A program made the position numbers and the translations under genes. Shown in pieces: positions 45,472 through 54,044 of a stretch of DNA of 64,000 nt. How positions within the stretch are numbered: position 1 is the first letter of the stretch; each line of letters begins with the position of its first letter. Under the pieces are notes generated by a model. That model made no database searches. It saw only the letters and a list, made by a program, of their open reading frames with translations, and had not been told where the DNA came from. The stretch comes from Clostridia bacterium. Its GTDB lineage: Bacteria; Bacillota; Clostridia; Oscillospirales; Acutalibacteraceae. Location: positions 86,188 to 150,187 of the forward strand of contig JAFXFC010000049.1 in NCBI GenBank assembly GCA_017513525.1. Reading direction: 5' to 3'.

Positions 45472-46062
45472 TTAAACTAACATACCCTTTGTTGACGGAA
45501 TCTCATCCTTATACTTTTCATCTATTGAACAAGCAGATAACATTACTCGTCCGAATGCTTTGAAAATGCCCTCAATTATATGATGGCTGTTTTTTCCCGA
45601 AAGCATTTTAATATGAAGAGTTATACCTGCTTTTCGTGTAAAGCCTTCAAAGAATTCATCTATAAGCTCTGTATCAAAATCTCCGACTTTTTCAGTGGGG
45701 ATACTAACATCAAACTGAAGATAGCTTCTGCCCGAAACATCTATAGCTTCAAGAATGAGTGCTTCATCCATAGGAAGAATGATATCGGCATATCTTTTTA
45801 TGCCTTTCATATCAGAGAGAGCCTCTGAAAATGCCGTTCCAAGAGCTATTCCTATATCTTCAACTGAGTGATGATAATCCACTTCGGTATCACCGATACA
45901 TTTCACACTTAAATCAAATCTTCCGTGCTTTGAAAAAAGTGTCAGCATATGATCCATGAAGCCGCAGCCTGTGCTGATTTCACTTTTTCCCGTGCCGTCA
46001 ATATTAAGCTTTAATTCAATATCGGTTTCGGCTGTTTTTCTTATAATTTCGGAAGTTCTCAT
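45472..46062 (-). CDS. hisB: Imidazoleglycerol-phosphate dehydratase HisB (single domain)
   Basis: A 196-residue dehydratase with the two His-rich metal motifs, FMDHMLTLFSKHGRFDL and YHHSVEDIGIALG, and a third HHIIEGIFKAFGR. The histidinol-phosphatase domain of enterobacterial HisB is absent, so that step must be encoded elsewhere. The start overlaps hisC by 4 bp. Confidence 0.97.
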   Translation of the reverse strand: MRTSEIIRKTAETDIELKLNIDGTGKSEISTGCGFMDHMLTLFSKHGRFDLSVKCIGDTEVDYHHSVEDIGIALGTAFSEALSDMKGIKRYADIILPMDEALILEAIDVSGRSYLQFDVSIPTEKVGDFDTELIDEFFEGFTRKAGITLHIKMLSGKNSHHIIEGIFKAFGRVMLSACSIDEKYKDEIPSTKGMLV

Positions 46063-47126
46063 TTTTCTTCCTCCTTAATTATTTCAACTAATTTTTCAAT
46101 AAGTATCTGCATCTGCTCTTTTGTGCCGATTGTAATGCGGTTATGGTCTTTTATTCTTTCTGCCGTAAAATGACGGATAAGAACACCTTTATCCTTAAGC
46201 TTTAAGTATATCTTTTCACCGCTTATTTTTTCATGCTTCGCAAATATAAAGTTTGCCTTTGAGGGAATTACCGAAAAGCCAAGCTTTTCAAGTTCACTTA
46301 CCGTAAATTCACGGTTTTCCTCAATTTTCTTACAGTTATTATCGTAGTATTCCTGCTCCTCCAAGGCTTTTACGCCCATAAGCTGAGTGAGTCTGTTAAG
46401 ATTATAGGGATTTGTGGAATACTTGATTTTTTCAAGATCCTTTATTATTTCTGCACTTGCGAATGCGAAACCAAGTCTTGCACCTGCCATTGAACGCGAT
46501 TTTGAAAAGGTTTGTACAACTAAAAGATTATCATATTTTTTAACCAAATCAACTACGGATTCAGCTCCGAAATCGACATAGGCTTCATCTATCAGCACAA
46601 CATTATCGGGATTCGATTTTATAATTTCTTCAATTTCACTTTTTTGTATTGCTTTACCCGTTGGAGCATTGGGGTTTGCTATTACAACCATTTTTCCGAT
46701 ATTAAGATACTTTTTTGTATCAATGGAAAAATCGTCTTCAAGAGGAATAATCTTCGCATCAATATTATAAAGCTCGGCAAAAACGGGATAAAAGCCGTAT
46801 GAAATATCGGGAAAAGCAGCTCCGTTTTCACGAGAGAATGCCATGAATGCGAAATTTAATATATCATCAGAACCGTTTGCAACAAAAACATTTTCACTTT
46901 TAAGAGAATAGCTTTCAGCAAGCATCCCTTTTAATATTTTACTTTCGGGGTCGGAATAAAGACAAAGCTTTTCGACTTCTTCGTCTGTCACTGCCGCAAT
47001 AACTCCCGGTGAGGGCGGGAACGGTGACTCATTCGTATTAAGCTTTACATATTTTTTATCCTGCGGCTGCTCACCGGGGACATATTCTTTTAATGAAGCG
47101 TATTGACCGCTTAAAAATCTGCTCAT
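46059..47126 (-). CDS. hisC: Histidinol-phosphate aminotransferase HisC
   Basis: A 355-residue PLP fold-type I aminotransferase. Conserved blocks are KLNTNESPFPPSP, VIANPNAPTGKAI, VLIDEAYVDFG and the PLP-lysine motif TFSKSRSMAGARLGF. It converts imidazole-acetol phosphate to histidinol phosphate. The start overlaps the hisD stop by 4 bp (ATGA). Confidence 0.95.
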   Translation of the reverse strand: MSRFLSGQYASLKEYVPGEQPQDKKYVKLNTNESPFPPSPGVIAAVTDEEVEKLCLYSDPESKILKGMLAESYSLKSENVFVANGSDDILNFAFMAFSRENGAAFPDISYGFYPVFAELYNIDAKIIPLEDDFSIDTKKYLNIGKMVVIANPNAPTGKAIQKSEIEEIIKSNPDNVVLIDEAYVDFGAESVVDLVKKYDNLLVVQTFSKSRSMAGARLGFAFASAEIIKDLEKIKYSTNPYNLNRLTQLMGVKALEEQEYYDNNCKKIEENREFTVSELEKLGFSVIPSKANFIFAKHEKISGEKIYLKLKDKGVLIRHFTAERIKDHNRITIGTKEQMQILIEKLVEIIKEEEK

Positions 47127-48406
47127 TTTATCTCCTCAAATCTGACTGTTGCACTCTTTGCGTGTGCCTCTAAGCCTTCTTTTTCCGCAAAATATGCGAT
47201 ATCCTTATAAACCTCGGATAATGCTTCTTTGGTGTAATATGTGAACTGAGTTTTCTTCACAAAATCATCAACGGACAAGGGACTGGAAAATCTTGCAGTA
47301 CCGCTTGTGGGAAGTGTGTGATTAGGACCTGCAAAATAATCTCCCAATGCCTCAGGACAGTATCTTCCCATAAATATGCTTCCTGCATTTTTAATTGAAT
47401 CAAGATACATGAAAGGATCGTCAAGGCACAATTCAAGATGCTCGGGGGCAATTTCGTTTGCTATTTTTATACCCGTTTCTATATCGGGAGCAACTATTAT
47501 CTTGCCGTTATTATCTATTGAAATTCTTGCAATTTCTTCTCTTTGAAGTAAAGGAATCTGTCTTTCAAACTCCTTCTGAACAGCAAGAGCCAATTCCATT
47601 GACTCTGTAACTAAAACAGCACTTGCATTCTTATCATGCTCTGCTTGTGAGAGAAGGTCAGCCGCAACAAAAACAGGATCTGAATTCTTATCGGCAATAA
47701 CGAGAATTTCACTGGGACCTGCTATCATATCAATTGAAACCTTACCGTAGACCTGTCTTTTTGCTTCTGCAACAAAAGCATTACCGGGACCGACTATTTT
47801 ATCAACCTTTGATACGGTTTCGGTGCCGTATGCTAAAGCTGCAATAGCCTGTGCACCGCCGACTTTGAAAATACGGTCAACACCTGCAATTTTTGCGGCA
47901 GCGAGAATTACGGGATTTACCTTACCGTCAGATGAAGGGGGTGTACAAATACATATTTCTTTACAGCCTGCAATTTTAGCAGGGATAGAATCCATTAAAA
48001 CGGTTGACGGATATGCCGCCGTACCGCCCGGTACATAAAGACCCGCTTTTTCAATGGGAATTACCTTCTGCCCGATAACAACACCTGTTTTATTTGTATT
48101 AACAACAAAGCTGTTTCTTTTCTGTGCTGCATGGAATTCTCTTATGTTTTCTGCGGCTTTTTCGAGAATTCTTAAAAATTCGGGCTCAACCGTATTAAAA
48201 GCTTCTTCAATTTCTTCTGAAGTTACTTCAAGTGAAGAAAGCTTTGCTTTATCAAATTTTTCGCAGTATTTATATAAGGCGGCATCGCCGTTTTTTCTTA
48301 CATCCTCAATTATTTCGGAAACTACGCCCGACACATCCCCCGTGGGGTCGGCTCTGTCAAATATTTCTTGATTAGTAAGAGCCGAATATTCATATATCTT
48401 AATCAT
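47123..48406 (-). CDS. hisD: Histidinol dehydrogenase HisD
   Basis: A 427-residue zinc enzyme that oxidises histidinol to histidine in two NAD steps. VPGGTAAYPSTVLMD, VDKIVGPGNAFVAEAKR, DMIAGPSEILVIAD, LLSQAEHDKNA and GPNHTLPTSGTARFSSPLSV include the zinc and base residues. The start overlaps hisG by 8 bp. Confidence 0.97.
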   Translation of the reverse strand: MIKIYEYSALTNQEIFDRADPTGDVSGVVSEIIEDVRKNGDAALYKYCEKFDKAKLSSLEVTSEEIEEAFNTVEPEFLRILEKAAENIREFHAAQKRNSFVVNTNKTGVVIGQKVIPIEKAGLYVPGGTAAYPSTVLMDSIPAKIAGCKEICICTPPSSDGKVNPVILAAAKIAGVDRIFKVGGAQAIAALAYGTETVSKVDKIVGPGNAFVAEAKRQVYGKVSIDMIAGPSEILVIADKNSDPVFVAADLLSQAEHDKNASAVLVTESMELALAVQKEFERQIPLLQREEIARISIDNNGKIIVAPDIETGIKIANEIAPEHLELCLDDPFMYLDSIKNAGSIFMGRYCPEALGDYFAGPNHTLPTSGTARFSSPLSVDDFVKKTQFTYYTKEALSEVYKDIAYFAEKEGLEAHAKSATVRFEEIK

Positions 48407-49037
48407 TTTTATTCCTCACATATTCTTCCATTGCATTTTTAATTTCATTAATTTTATTTGCTTTGAAGCTGTAACTTGCCTTGTTGGAAATAAGCCTTGC
48501 GCTTATGGGAACTATCGTTTCAAAAGGCACAAGCCCGTTCTCAAGAAGTGTCTTGCCCGTTTCAACAATATCAACAATAACATCAGAAAGTCCTAAAATG
48601 GGAGCAAGCTCAATAGAACCGTTAAGATGTATAATATCAATATCACGGCAAAGTCCTGCATAATAATTTGAAGCGATATTTGAAAATTTTGTTGCAACTT
48701 TGAGTGTTTTTGATTTATCGTCTCTGAAATTTTCGGGAGCGGCAACTGCCATGCGACAAACGCCCATATGAAGATCAAGTAATTCATACACATCGGGCTC
48801 ATATTCAAGTAAAATATCTTTACCTGCTACACCGATGTCTGCAGCTCCTCTTTCAACATAAATTGCAACATCGGATGGCTTTACCCAAAAATATCTTATT
48901 CCTTTTTCTGAATTTTCAAATGTAAGCTTTCTGCTGTTTTCTTTTATTGAAGGGCACTCGAAGCCTGCTTTTTCAAATATGTCATAAACCTTTTCGCCGA
49001 GCCTGCCTTTTGGCAAGGCAACATTAATAAATTCCAT
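48399..49037 (-). CDS. hisG: ATP phosphoribosyltransferase, short form, HisG
   Basis: A 212-residue catalytic subunit for the first step of histidine synthesis. LPKGRLGEKVYDIFEKAG opens the protein and VDIVETGKTLLENGL is the PRPP-binding region. The C-terminal ACT-like regulatory domain of long HisG is missing, so it needs HisZ, which lies directly upstream with a 4-base gap. Confidence 0.96.
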   Translation of the reverse strand: MEFINVALPKGRLGEKVYDIFEKAGFECPSIKENSRKLTFENSEKGIRYFWVKPSDVAIYVERGAADIGVAGKDILLEYEPDVYELLDLHMGVCRMAVAAPENFRDDKSKTLKVATKFSNIASNYYAGLCRDIDIIHLNGSIELAPILGLSDVIVDIVETGKTLLENGLVPFETIVPISARLISNKASYSFKANKINEIKNAMEEYVRNKND

Positions 49038-49041
49038 ATTA

Positions 49042-50136
49042 TCAGCCCTCCATTCTTACAACACGGCGGTATCTGATATTCTGAGGAAGCTCAGTCTGAA
49101 TCAATACGCTGTCGCCTGTGCTTTTGATCTTTTCTGCCGTTTTAAGAATTTCCTGCGGCTTATCGTTTTTATCTACAAGTAAAATTGTATCAACATCATA
49201 TTCGGGGGTAGCTAACTTAAATCTTTCAAAATTATCAAGATACACGGCAAAACCTACAGCACCGCCGTCATTAATAAATTTTTTGATAAGCGTGTCATAC
49301 TGACCGCCCGAAAGAACGCTTGTGGGAATACCCGCAATGTATCCCTTGAAAACGATACCACTGTAGTACCCTGCATCGCTTGAAAGTGAAAAGTTTATTG
49401 TAAGTTTCCCTTTGAATTCATCAAAGTTGACACCTGAAATTATAGCTTGAAATTCGTCAAAATGCTTTTTACATTCCTCTGAATTAATAAATTCGCAAAA
49501 AGCTTTATTAAATGAATATATATCGGAATAATTTACCGTAAAAGCCTTTATAAGCTCAAACTGCTGTTCGGTAAGCTTTCCGCTTTTCAGCATTTCTTCA
49601 CAAGCACCTGTGCTTTTGAGCTTAACACTCTGAAGCACCAAGTCCATAATTTTATCGGAAATTCCGACATCTGACAAAAGAGCATTCATAAGTCCTGCGT
49701 GGGACAATTCAAGTGAAAAATTACTGTCTGTAAGCTGAAGGCTTTTTATTGCAAGATATAAAACCTCGGTTATTTCATAAAGCGAGATCTTTCCGATGCA
49801 TTCAAGGCCCGTCTGCATTATCTCCTTGAATTTTCCGGTGCCACCCGATACACGGTAAACATTCTCGTTATAATACATTTTCTGAATGCCGTCAACACTC
49901 TTTCCGAAATTATTTATTATAGAAAGAGTAACGTCAGGCTTTAAGGCAAGAAGCTTTCCGTTTGTGTCGGTAAATGTTATAATTCTGTCCGAAATTAAAA
50001 AATCCTTATTTCTGACATAAAGGTCATATTCTTCAAATTTACTCATTTTATACTGAGTGTATCCGAAGCTGCTGTAAAGCTCTCTCAAGCGATACACTGC
50101 AAGCTCTTCATTTTTCAATAACTTTTCGTTTATCAT
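49042..50136 (-). CDS. hisZ: ATP phosphoribosyltransferase regulatory subunit HisZ
   Basis: A 364-residue HisRS paralogue without tRNA-charging function. DRIITFTDTNGKLLALKPDVTLS, MQTGLECIG and SGGQYDTLIKKF match class II HisRS-type motifs. It forms the hetero-oligomer with short HisG and carries allosteric control. It overlaps the YerC-like gene by 4 bp. Confidence 0.94.
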   Translation of the reverse strand: MINEKLLKNEELAVYRLRELYSSFGYTQYKMSKFEEYDLYVRNKDFLISDRIITFTDTNGKLLALKPDVTLSIINNFGKSVDGIQKMYYNENVYRVSGGTGKFKEIMQTGLECIGKISLYEITEVLYLAIKSLQLTDSNFSLELSHAGLMNALLSDVGISDKIMDLVLQSVKLKSTGACEEMLKSGKLTEQQFELIKAFTVNYSDIYSFNKAFCEFINSEECKKHFDEFQAIISGVNFDEFKGKLTINFSLSSDAGYYSGIVFKGYIAGIPTSVLSGGQYDTLIKKFINDGGAVGFAVYLDNFERFKLATPEYDVDTILLVDKNDKPQEILKTAEKIKSTGDSVLIQTELPQNIRYRRVVRMEG

Positions 50137-50429
50137 TTGCTTTCCTCTTCACTAAGTCTTGACAGCACGGTCTTATATCCGCCGTCACCGTATTTTACAC
50201 ATTTTGCTACCCTGCAAATAGTTGCAGTGCTGACACCTATATCCTTACTTATATCATTATAGTTTTTTCCTTCAATAAGACTTTCCGCCACTTCAAGACG
50301 CTGAACCAAAGCTTCAAGCTCCTGAATGGTACAGATATCACTGAAAAAAGCGGCGCACTCATCTTCACTTTTAAGCGTTAAAACGGCTTTATAGAGCTTT
50401 TGGGCATGGTGCGCAAAATCGTTTTTCAT
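50133..50429 (-). CDS. YerC/TrpR-family regulator heading the his operon
   Basis: A 98-residue helical DNA-binding protein of the YerC/YecD group related to TrpR. TIQELEALVQRLEVAESLIEG and NDISKDIGVSTATICRVAKC form the helix-turn-helix. Regulators of this type placed in front of his genes in Clostridia are thought to repress them in response to histidine; autoregulation here is supported by the palindrome over its own -10 box. It is coupled to hisZ by a 4-bp overlap. Confidence 0.88.
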   Translation of the reverse strand: MKNDFAHHAQKLYKAVLTLKSEDECAAFFSDICTIQELEALVQRLEVAESLIEGKNYNDISKDIGVSTATICRVAKCVKYGDGGYKTVLSRLSEEESK

Positions 50430-50462
50430 ACAAGTTCACACTCACAATAAAAATTTTTCACC

Positions 50463-50491
50463 ATTTTAGCATACTAAAGTGTTAAAGTCAA
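50463..50491 (-). promoter_or_regulatory. Promoter of the his operon
   Basis: On the minus strand TTGACT (50486-50491) and TAAAAT (50463-50468) are spaced by 17 bases, 34 bases before the start of the YerC-like gene. Confidence 0.75.
50465..50478. promoter_or_regulatory. Candidate operator for the YerC-like repressor
   Basis: TTTAGCATACTAAA is a near-perfect palindrome (TTTAG/CTAAA arms) overlapping the -10 box and spacer of the his promoter. The CTAG-like core resembles trp-operator architecture, fitting a TrpR-type protein. Confidence 0.6.
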
Positions 50492-50567
50492 CACAGTTTT
50501 GATTTTTTATCTTTTATTTTATAAATAATTATGATATTATTTTTTCATCAAAGAAAAGGATCATGTC

Positions 50568-51311
50568 ATGGATAACTATTTTATAAACCATATGGAAGAT
50601 TTATCTTCAAAGGCAATGAATAACGGAATATTCACATTTTCAAACTTTCTTAATGAAGAAGAGATAAACGAGCTGTTCATTCACAAGAAAGATTTAACAA
50701 AATTCACTCTTTTCGGAGGCGCTGAGGGAACTGCAAGAAAAATGGTTCGATTCGGTGACGAGGAGGAGCTTTATTACAGTGAAGATTTCCCCATCGAAAC
50801 CGTAAAAATCGAGCCAGTCAATAAAAAATTCGCCGAAACACTCTCTCACAGGGACTATCTCGGTGCAATAATGAACCTGTCAATAGAAAGAGAGCTTATC
50901 GGCGATATTGTGATAAGAGAAAATGAAGCCTTTGTTTTTGTTACAAGGAAATTGAGTTCTTTTATATGCGAGAATTTAACAAGGATAAAACACACGGATG
51001 TAAAATGCACTTTAACTGAATTTGAAGAGGGCGAAAATTTATTCACACTTGAAGATAATACTGTGATATCAAGTTCACTTCGTGCAGACTGTGTTATATG
51101 TGCTGTTTATAATTTATCAAGAAGCGCAGCCGAATCTCTTTTTAAGAGTAAAAAGGTTTTTATAAATTCCGCTCAGTGTGAAAACACTTCAAAACAGCTT
51201 AAAGAAAACGATACAATATCCGTCAGAGGATACGGTAAGTTTATTTACTGCGGTGAAATTTCTTCAACAAAAAAAGGCAGACTGAAAATCGGAATAAAAA
51301 TATATAAATAA
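50568..51311 (+). CDS. ylmH: YlmH-type S4 RNA-binding protein
   Basis: A 247-residue protein with the YlmH layout: an N-terminal half with FTFSNFLNEEEINEL and TLFGGAEGTARKMVRFG, a middle domain (SHRDYLGAIMNLSIERELIG), and a C-terminal S4 domain (LSRSAAESLFKSKKVFINS, DTISVRGYGKF). In Bacillus YlmH (RqcP2) binds the large ribosomal subunit in quality control and also lies near division genes; here it is alone. AAAAGGA precedes the ATG. Its stop touches the convergent ZIP stop. Confidence 0.87.
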   Translation: MDNYFINHMEDLSSKAMNNGIFTFSNFLNEEEINELFIHKKDLTKFTLFGGAEGTARKMVRFGDEEELYYSEDFPIETVKIEPVNKKFAETLSHRDYLGAIMNLSIERELIGDIVIRENEAFVFVTRKLSSFICENLTRIKHTDVKCTLTEFEEGENLFTLEDNTVISSSLRADCVICAVYNLSRSAAESLFKSKKVFINSAQCENTSKQLKENDTISVRGYGKFIYCGEISSTKKGRLKIGIKIYK

Positions 51312-52070
51312 TTATCCGAGCATTGTATCAAGTGTCATCATAAGCATAAAGCCCAAAGCAAAAACAGTAAGCGCTTCAGAGCTGTTTTCTTTATCGGTAA
51401 AGCCCGTTGAAAGCTCTGCGAGTACAACATAAAACATTGCCCCTGCGGCAAAGCATAAGGAAAACGGTAAAATGCTGTAAATAAAAGCTGATAAAAACAG
51501 TGTTATAATACCTGCAAGAAGCTCTGCTATTCCCGAAACAATACCGTACATAAAAGCACTGCCTCTTTTCTTTCCTCTTGCTTTCATGGGAAGAGAAATT
51601 ATAGCGCCCTCGGGAATATTCTGTAAAGCAATTCCGAGAGAAAGTGCCAAGGCTCCCGTAATTCCGACATTTCCCTGCCCTGACATAATTCCTGCATAAA
51701 CAACACCCACTGCCATTCCCTCGGGGATATTATGTATGGAAACAGCCCAGACAAGCATATTGCCGGATTTGTCATTAATATGTGAAAAATACCGTTTCAT
51801 GAGTTTATCTACAAGAACAAAAACCGTAACACCTGCAAAGAAACCGAAACAGCACATTAAAAGTGCAAAAGTGCCGTCAATTTGTGCTTGTTCTATCCCC
51901 GGTGAAATCAGACTGAAAAATGAAGCCGCACACATTATTCCGCCTGCCATGCTGTCAAGCGCTGTCATAAATCTCAAACCGGGCTCTTTTTTCATAAAAA
52001 ATACAAAAGAGCTGCCTATGACCGTTCCCAGAAACGGATATAAAAGCCCTCTTATTACAACTGAAATCAA
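51312..52070 (-). CDS. ZIP-family metal transporter
   Basis: A 252-residue membrane protein with about eight helices. HNIPEG (helix 4) and QNIPEG (helix 5) are the intramembrane metal-binding motifs of ZIP zinc/iron importers. The start codon is TTG (52068-52070), placed 7 bases behind a perfect GGAGGTGATAA site, so the unusual start is well supported. It ends flush against the convergent ylmH gene. Confidence 0.9.
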   Translation of the reverse strand: MISVVIRGLLYPFLGTVIGSSFVFFMKKEPGLRFMTALDSMAGGIMCAASFFSLISPGIEQAQIDGTFALLMCCFGFFAGVTVFVLVDKLMKRYFSHINDKSGNMLVWAVSIHNIPEGMAVGVVYAGIMSGQGNVGITGALALSLGIALQNIPEGAIISLPMKARGKKRGSAFMYGIVSGIAELLAGIITLFLSAFIYSILPFSLCFAAGAMFYVVLAELSTGFTDKENSSEALTVFALGFMLMMTLDTMLG

Positions 52071-52141
52071 TTTATCACCTCCGAAAAAAATCGGTCTCTA
52101 TTCTATATTATCGGATAAACTGATTTTGTTGATTTAATATA

Positions 52142-52174
52142 TAAAAAGCGGTTGACGAAACTCCGCCAACCGCT
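52142..52174 (-). terminator. Terminator of murC
   Basis: On the minus strand AGCGGTTG and CAACCGCT form a stem extended by a GCG/CGT inner pair, followed by TTTTTATATA. Confidence 0.75.
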
Positions 52175-52178
52175 CAAT

Positions 52179-53561
52179 TTATTCATAGAGTGCTTTTAAT
52201 TTTTTTGCAATCTTATAAACATCACCGCAACCGAGAGTGATAACAAGATCTCCCGGCTTTACATTATCGTAAAGATACTGTGCAATGGTGTCAAAGCTGT
52301 CGAACCATACAGAACCCGGGATTTTTTCGGCTAACTGCTCGGTATGAACATCATAGGTGTTAATTTCACGGGAGCCCATAATTTCAGTTAAAACTACTTT
52401 ATCGGCAATTGAAAGAACTTCTGCAAAATCGTCTAAAAGCATATAGGTTCTTGAGAAAGTAAAGGGCTGAAAGACTGCCCATACATTGTTATAGTCCATT
52501 TTTGCGGCAGCTTCAAGAGTCACCTTAAGCTCTGCGGGATGATGAGCATAGTCATCGGCTATGGTGATGCCGTCAATTTCTGCAAGAATTTCAAAGCGTC
52601 TGCCGGCGCCCCCGAAAGAAGACAAAGCATTAATGGCTTTATTTATATCTGCACCGCAATATTCGGCTGCAGCCAAAGCTGCAAGAGCATTTATTATATT
52701 GTGTTCACCGGGTACTGAAAGCGTCACTTTGCCGAGATTTTCTCCCTTGTGTATCAGATCAAAGCAAGGGAATGCACCGCGATTATAGGAAATATTCTCA
52801 GCATACCAATCGTTTTTATTGGAAAGACCGAAGGTAATATGCTTCTTTTCCCCGGCAAAGGAAACAGCAATAAGAGTTTTTTCGTCATCGCCGTTATATA
52901 TCACACAATCTCTTGCAAGAGCTGCAAATTTTCCGAAGGAAGCAATGAGATTATCCATCGTCTTGAAAAATTCAAGATGATCGGCATCTATATTGAGTAT
53001 CAGTGCCACTGAGGGTGAAAGATCAAGGAATGTATTTGCAAATTCACAGGCTTCGCACACTAAAAGATCTTCAGTTCCTACTCTGCCGTTAGCGCCAATA
53101 AGAGGTAATTTTCCGCCGATAACGGCTGAAGTATCAATATCACATTTAAGAAGTATGTGTGTGAGCATTGAGGTTACGGTGGTTTTTCCGTGAGTGCCGC
53201 AAACGCCTATGCAGTTGCCGAATTTTCGGGTTACTGCACCGAAAAGCTTTGAGCGCTCGAAGGTGGGAACACCCATTTCCCTTGCTGCAACAAGCTCGGG
53301 ATTATCGGGAAGAAGAGCTGCAGTAAATACGACCATTTCGGCATCATCGATATTTTCAGCCTTTTGCCCCAGCACCACGGGAATTCCGAGATTTCTTATT
53401 CTTTGTAATGTATCGGTTTCATTATTATCTGAGCCCGAAAGTTCATAACCTTTTGAATGTAAAATTTCAGCAAGCGGACACATTCCCGCACCGCCGATGC
53501 CTATAAAATGTATTCGTTTAACTTGCGAAAGAAGCTTATCTATATCTTGCAAAGATTTCAC
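52179..53561 (-). CDS. murC: UDP-N-acetylmuramate-L-alanine ligase MurC
   Basis: A 460-residue Mur ligase that adds L-Ala to UDP-MurNAc. HFIGIGGAGMCPLAEIL is the N-terminal UDP-binding loop, GVCGTHGKTTVTSML the P-loop, and DYAHHPAELKVTL with VFQPFTFSRT are MurC-type C-terminal blocks. The start is GTG with a weak GGAATAAG site; no better ATG lies nearby. It stands alone, divergent from the leuS T-box. Confidence 0.96.
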   Translation of the reverse strand: MKSLQDIDKLLSQVKRIHFIGIGGAGMCPLAEILHSKGYELSGSDNNETDTLQRIRNLGIPVVLGQKAENIDDAEMVVFTAALLPDNPELVAAREMGVPTFERSKLFGAVTRKFGNCIGVCGTHGKTTVTSMLTHILLKCDIDTSAVIGGKLPLIGANGRVGTEDLLVCEACEFANTFLDLSPSVALILNIDADHLEFFKTMDNLIASFGKFAALARDCVIYNGDDEKTLIAVSFAGEKKHITFGLSNKNDWYAENISYNRGAFPCFDLIHKGENLGKVTLSVPGEHNIINALAALAAAEYCGADINKAINALSSFGGAGRRFEILAEIDGITIADDYAHHPAELKVTLEAAAKMDYNNVWAVFQPFTFSRTYMLLDDFAEVLSIADKVVLTEIMGSREINTYDVHTEQLAEKIPGSVWFDSFDTIAQYLYDNVKPGDLVITLGCGDVYKIAKKLKALYE

Positions 53562-53673
53562 CTTATTCCGAACAAAAATTATCCTTTAACTTATATATAA
53601 TATTAATTATGCGTAAAAATGTCAATAGATTTATATAAATAGCATTTACGATTATTATTTGTGCTTTTAAGTG

Positions 53674-53702
53674 TTGACATACTATTTTTGCAATGCTATA
53701 AT
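53674..53702 (+). promoter_or_regulatory. Consensus promoter of the leuS T-box transcript
   Basis: TTGACA (53674-53679), a 17-base spacer and TATAAT (53697-53702) with an extended TG element. Both hexamers are perfect. Confidence 0.9.
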
Positions 53703-53709
53703 AATTGAG

Positions 53710-53957
53710 TTAAAAACTGTGACGGAATTACGGTTGTTGTGAAACTTCAAGAGAGGCGGCGGTTGGTGCGAGCTGTCAGGGAAGCAATAATCGGTCTCAC
53801 TCCCGAGTTTGTTCTCTCAACACCAAAAGGTTCATAGGAGAACACGGCTTCCACCGTTAAAAGGACTAAAGAGGTCAGAATATCTGACAAGCAGGGTGGT
53901 ACCGCGGATATTATTCGTCCCTGAGGAAGAAAAAATTCCTCAAGGGCGTTATTTTTT
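53710..53957 (+). promoter_or_regulatory. T-box riboswitch controlling leuS
   Basis: A tRNA-sensing leader. The diagnostic T-box AGGGTGGTACCGCGG is at 53893-53907, whose UGGU pairs with the free tRNA 3-prime end. Stem I spans about 53742-53818 (AGAGAGG with TTCTCTC at its base, GGTTGGTGCGAG in the arm). The specifier is probably a Leu codon; TTG at 53809-53811 after GAG-T is my best reading, with CTC at 53814-53816 the alternative. The competing terminator follows. Uncharged tRNA-Leu would favour the antiterminator and leuS expression. Confidence 0.92.
53916..53957 (+). terminator. Regulated terminator of the T-box
   Basis: CGTCCCTGAGGAA pairs with TTCCTCAAGGGCG (G-T pairs allowed) and is followed by TTATTTTTTT. 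The left arm follows the T-box sequence, as expected for the terminator/antiterminator switch. Confidence 0.9.
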
Positions 53958-54044
53958 TCGCAAATTATCAAAGCGATATCGGGAGGGGTGACCCCTCCCC
54001 TACAAAATTGGTAAATATTATTTTTAATATTCAGGGAGGATATT

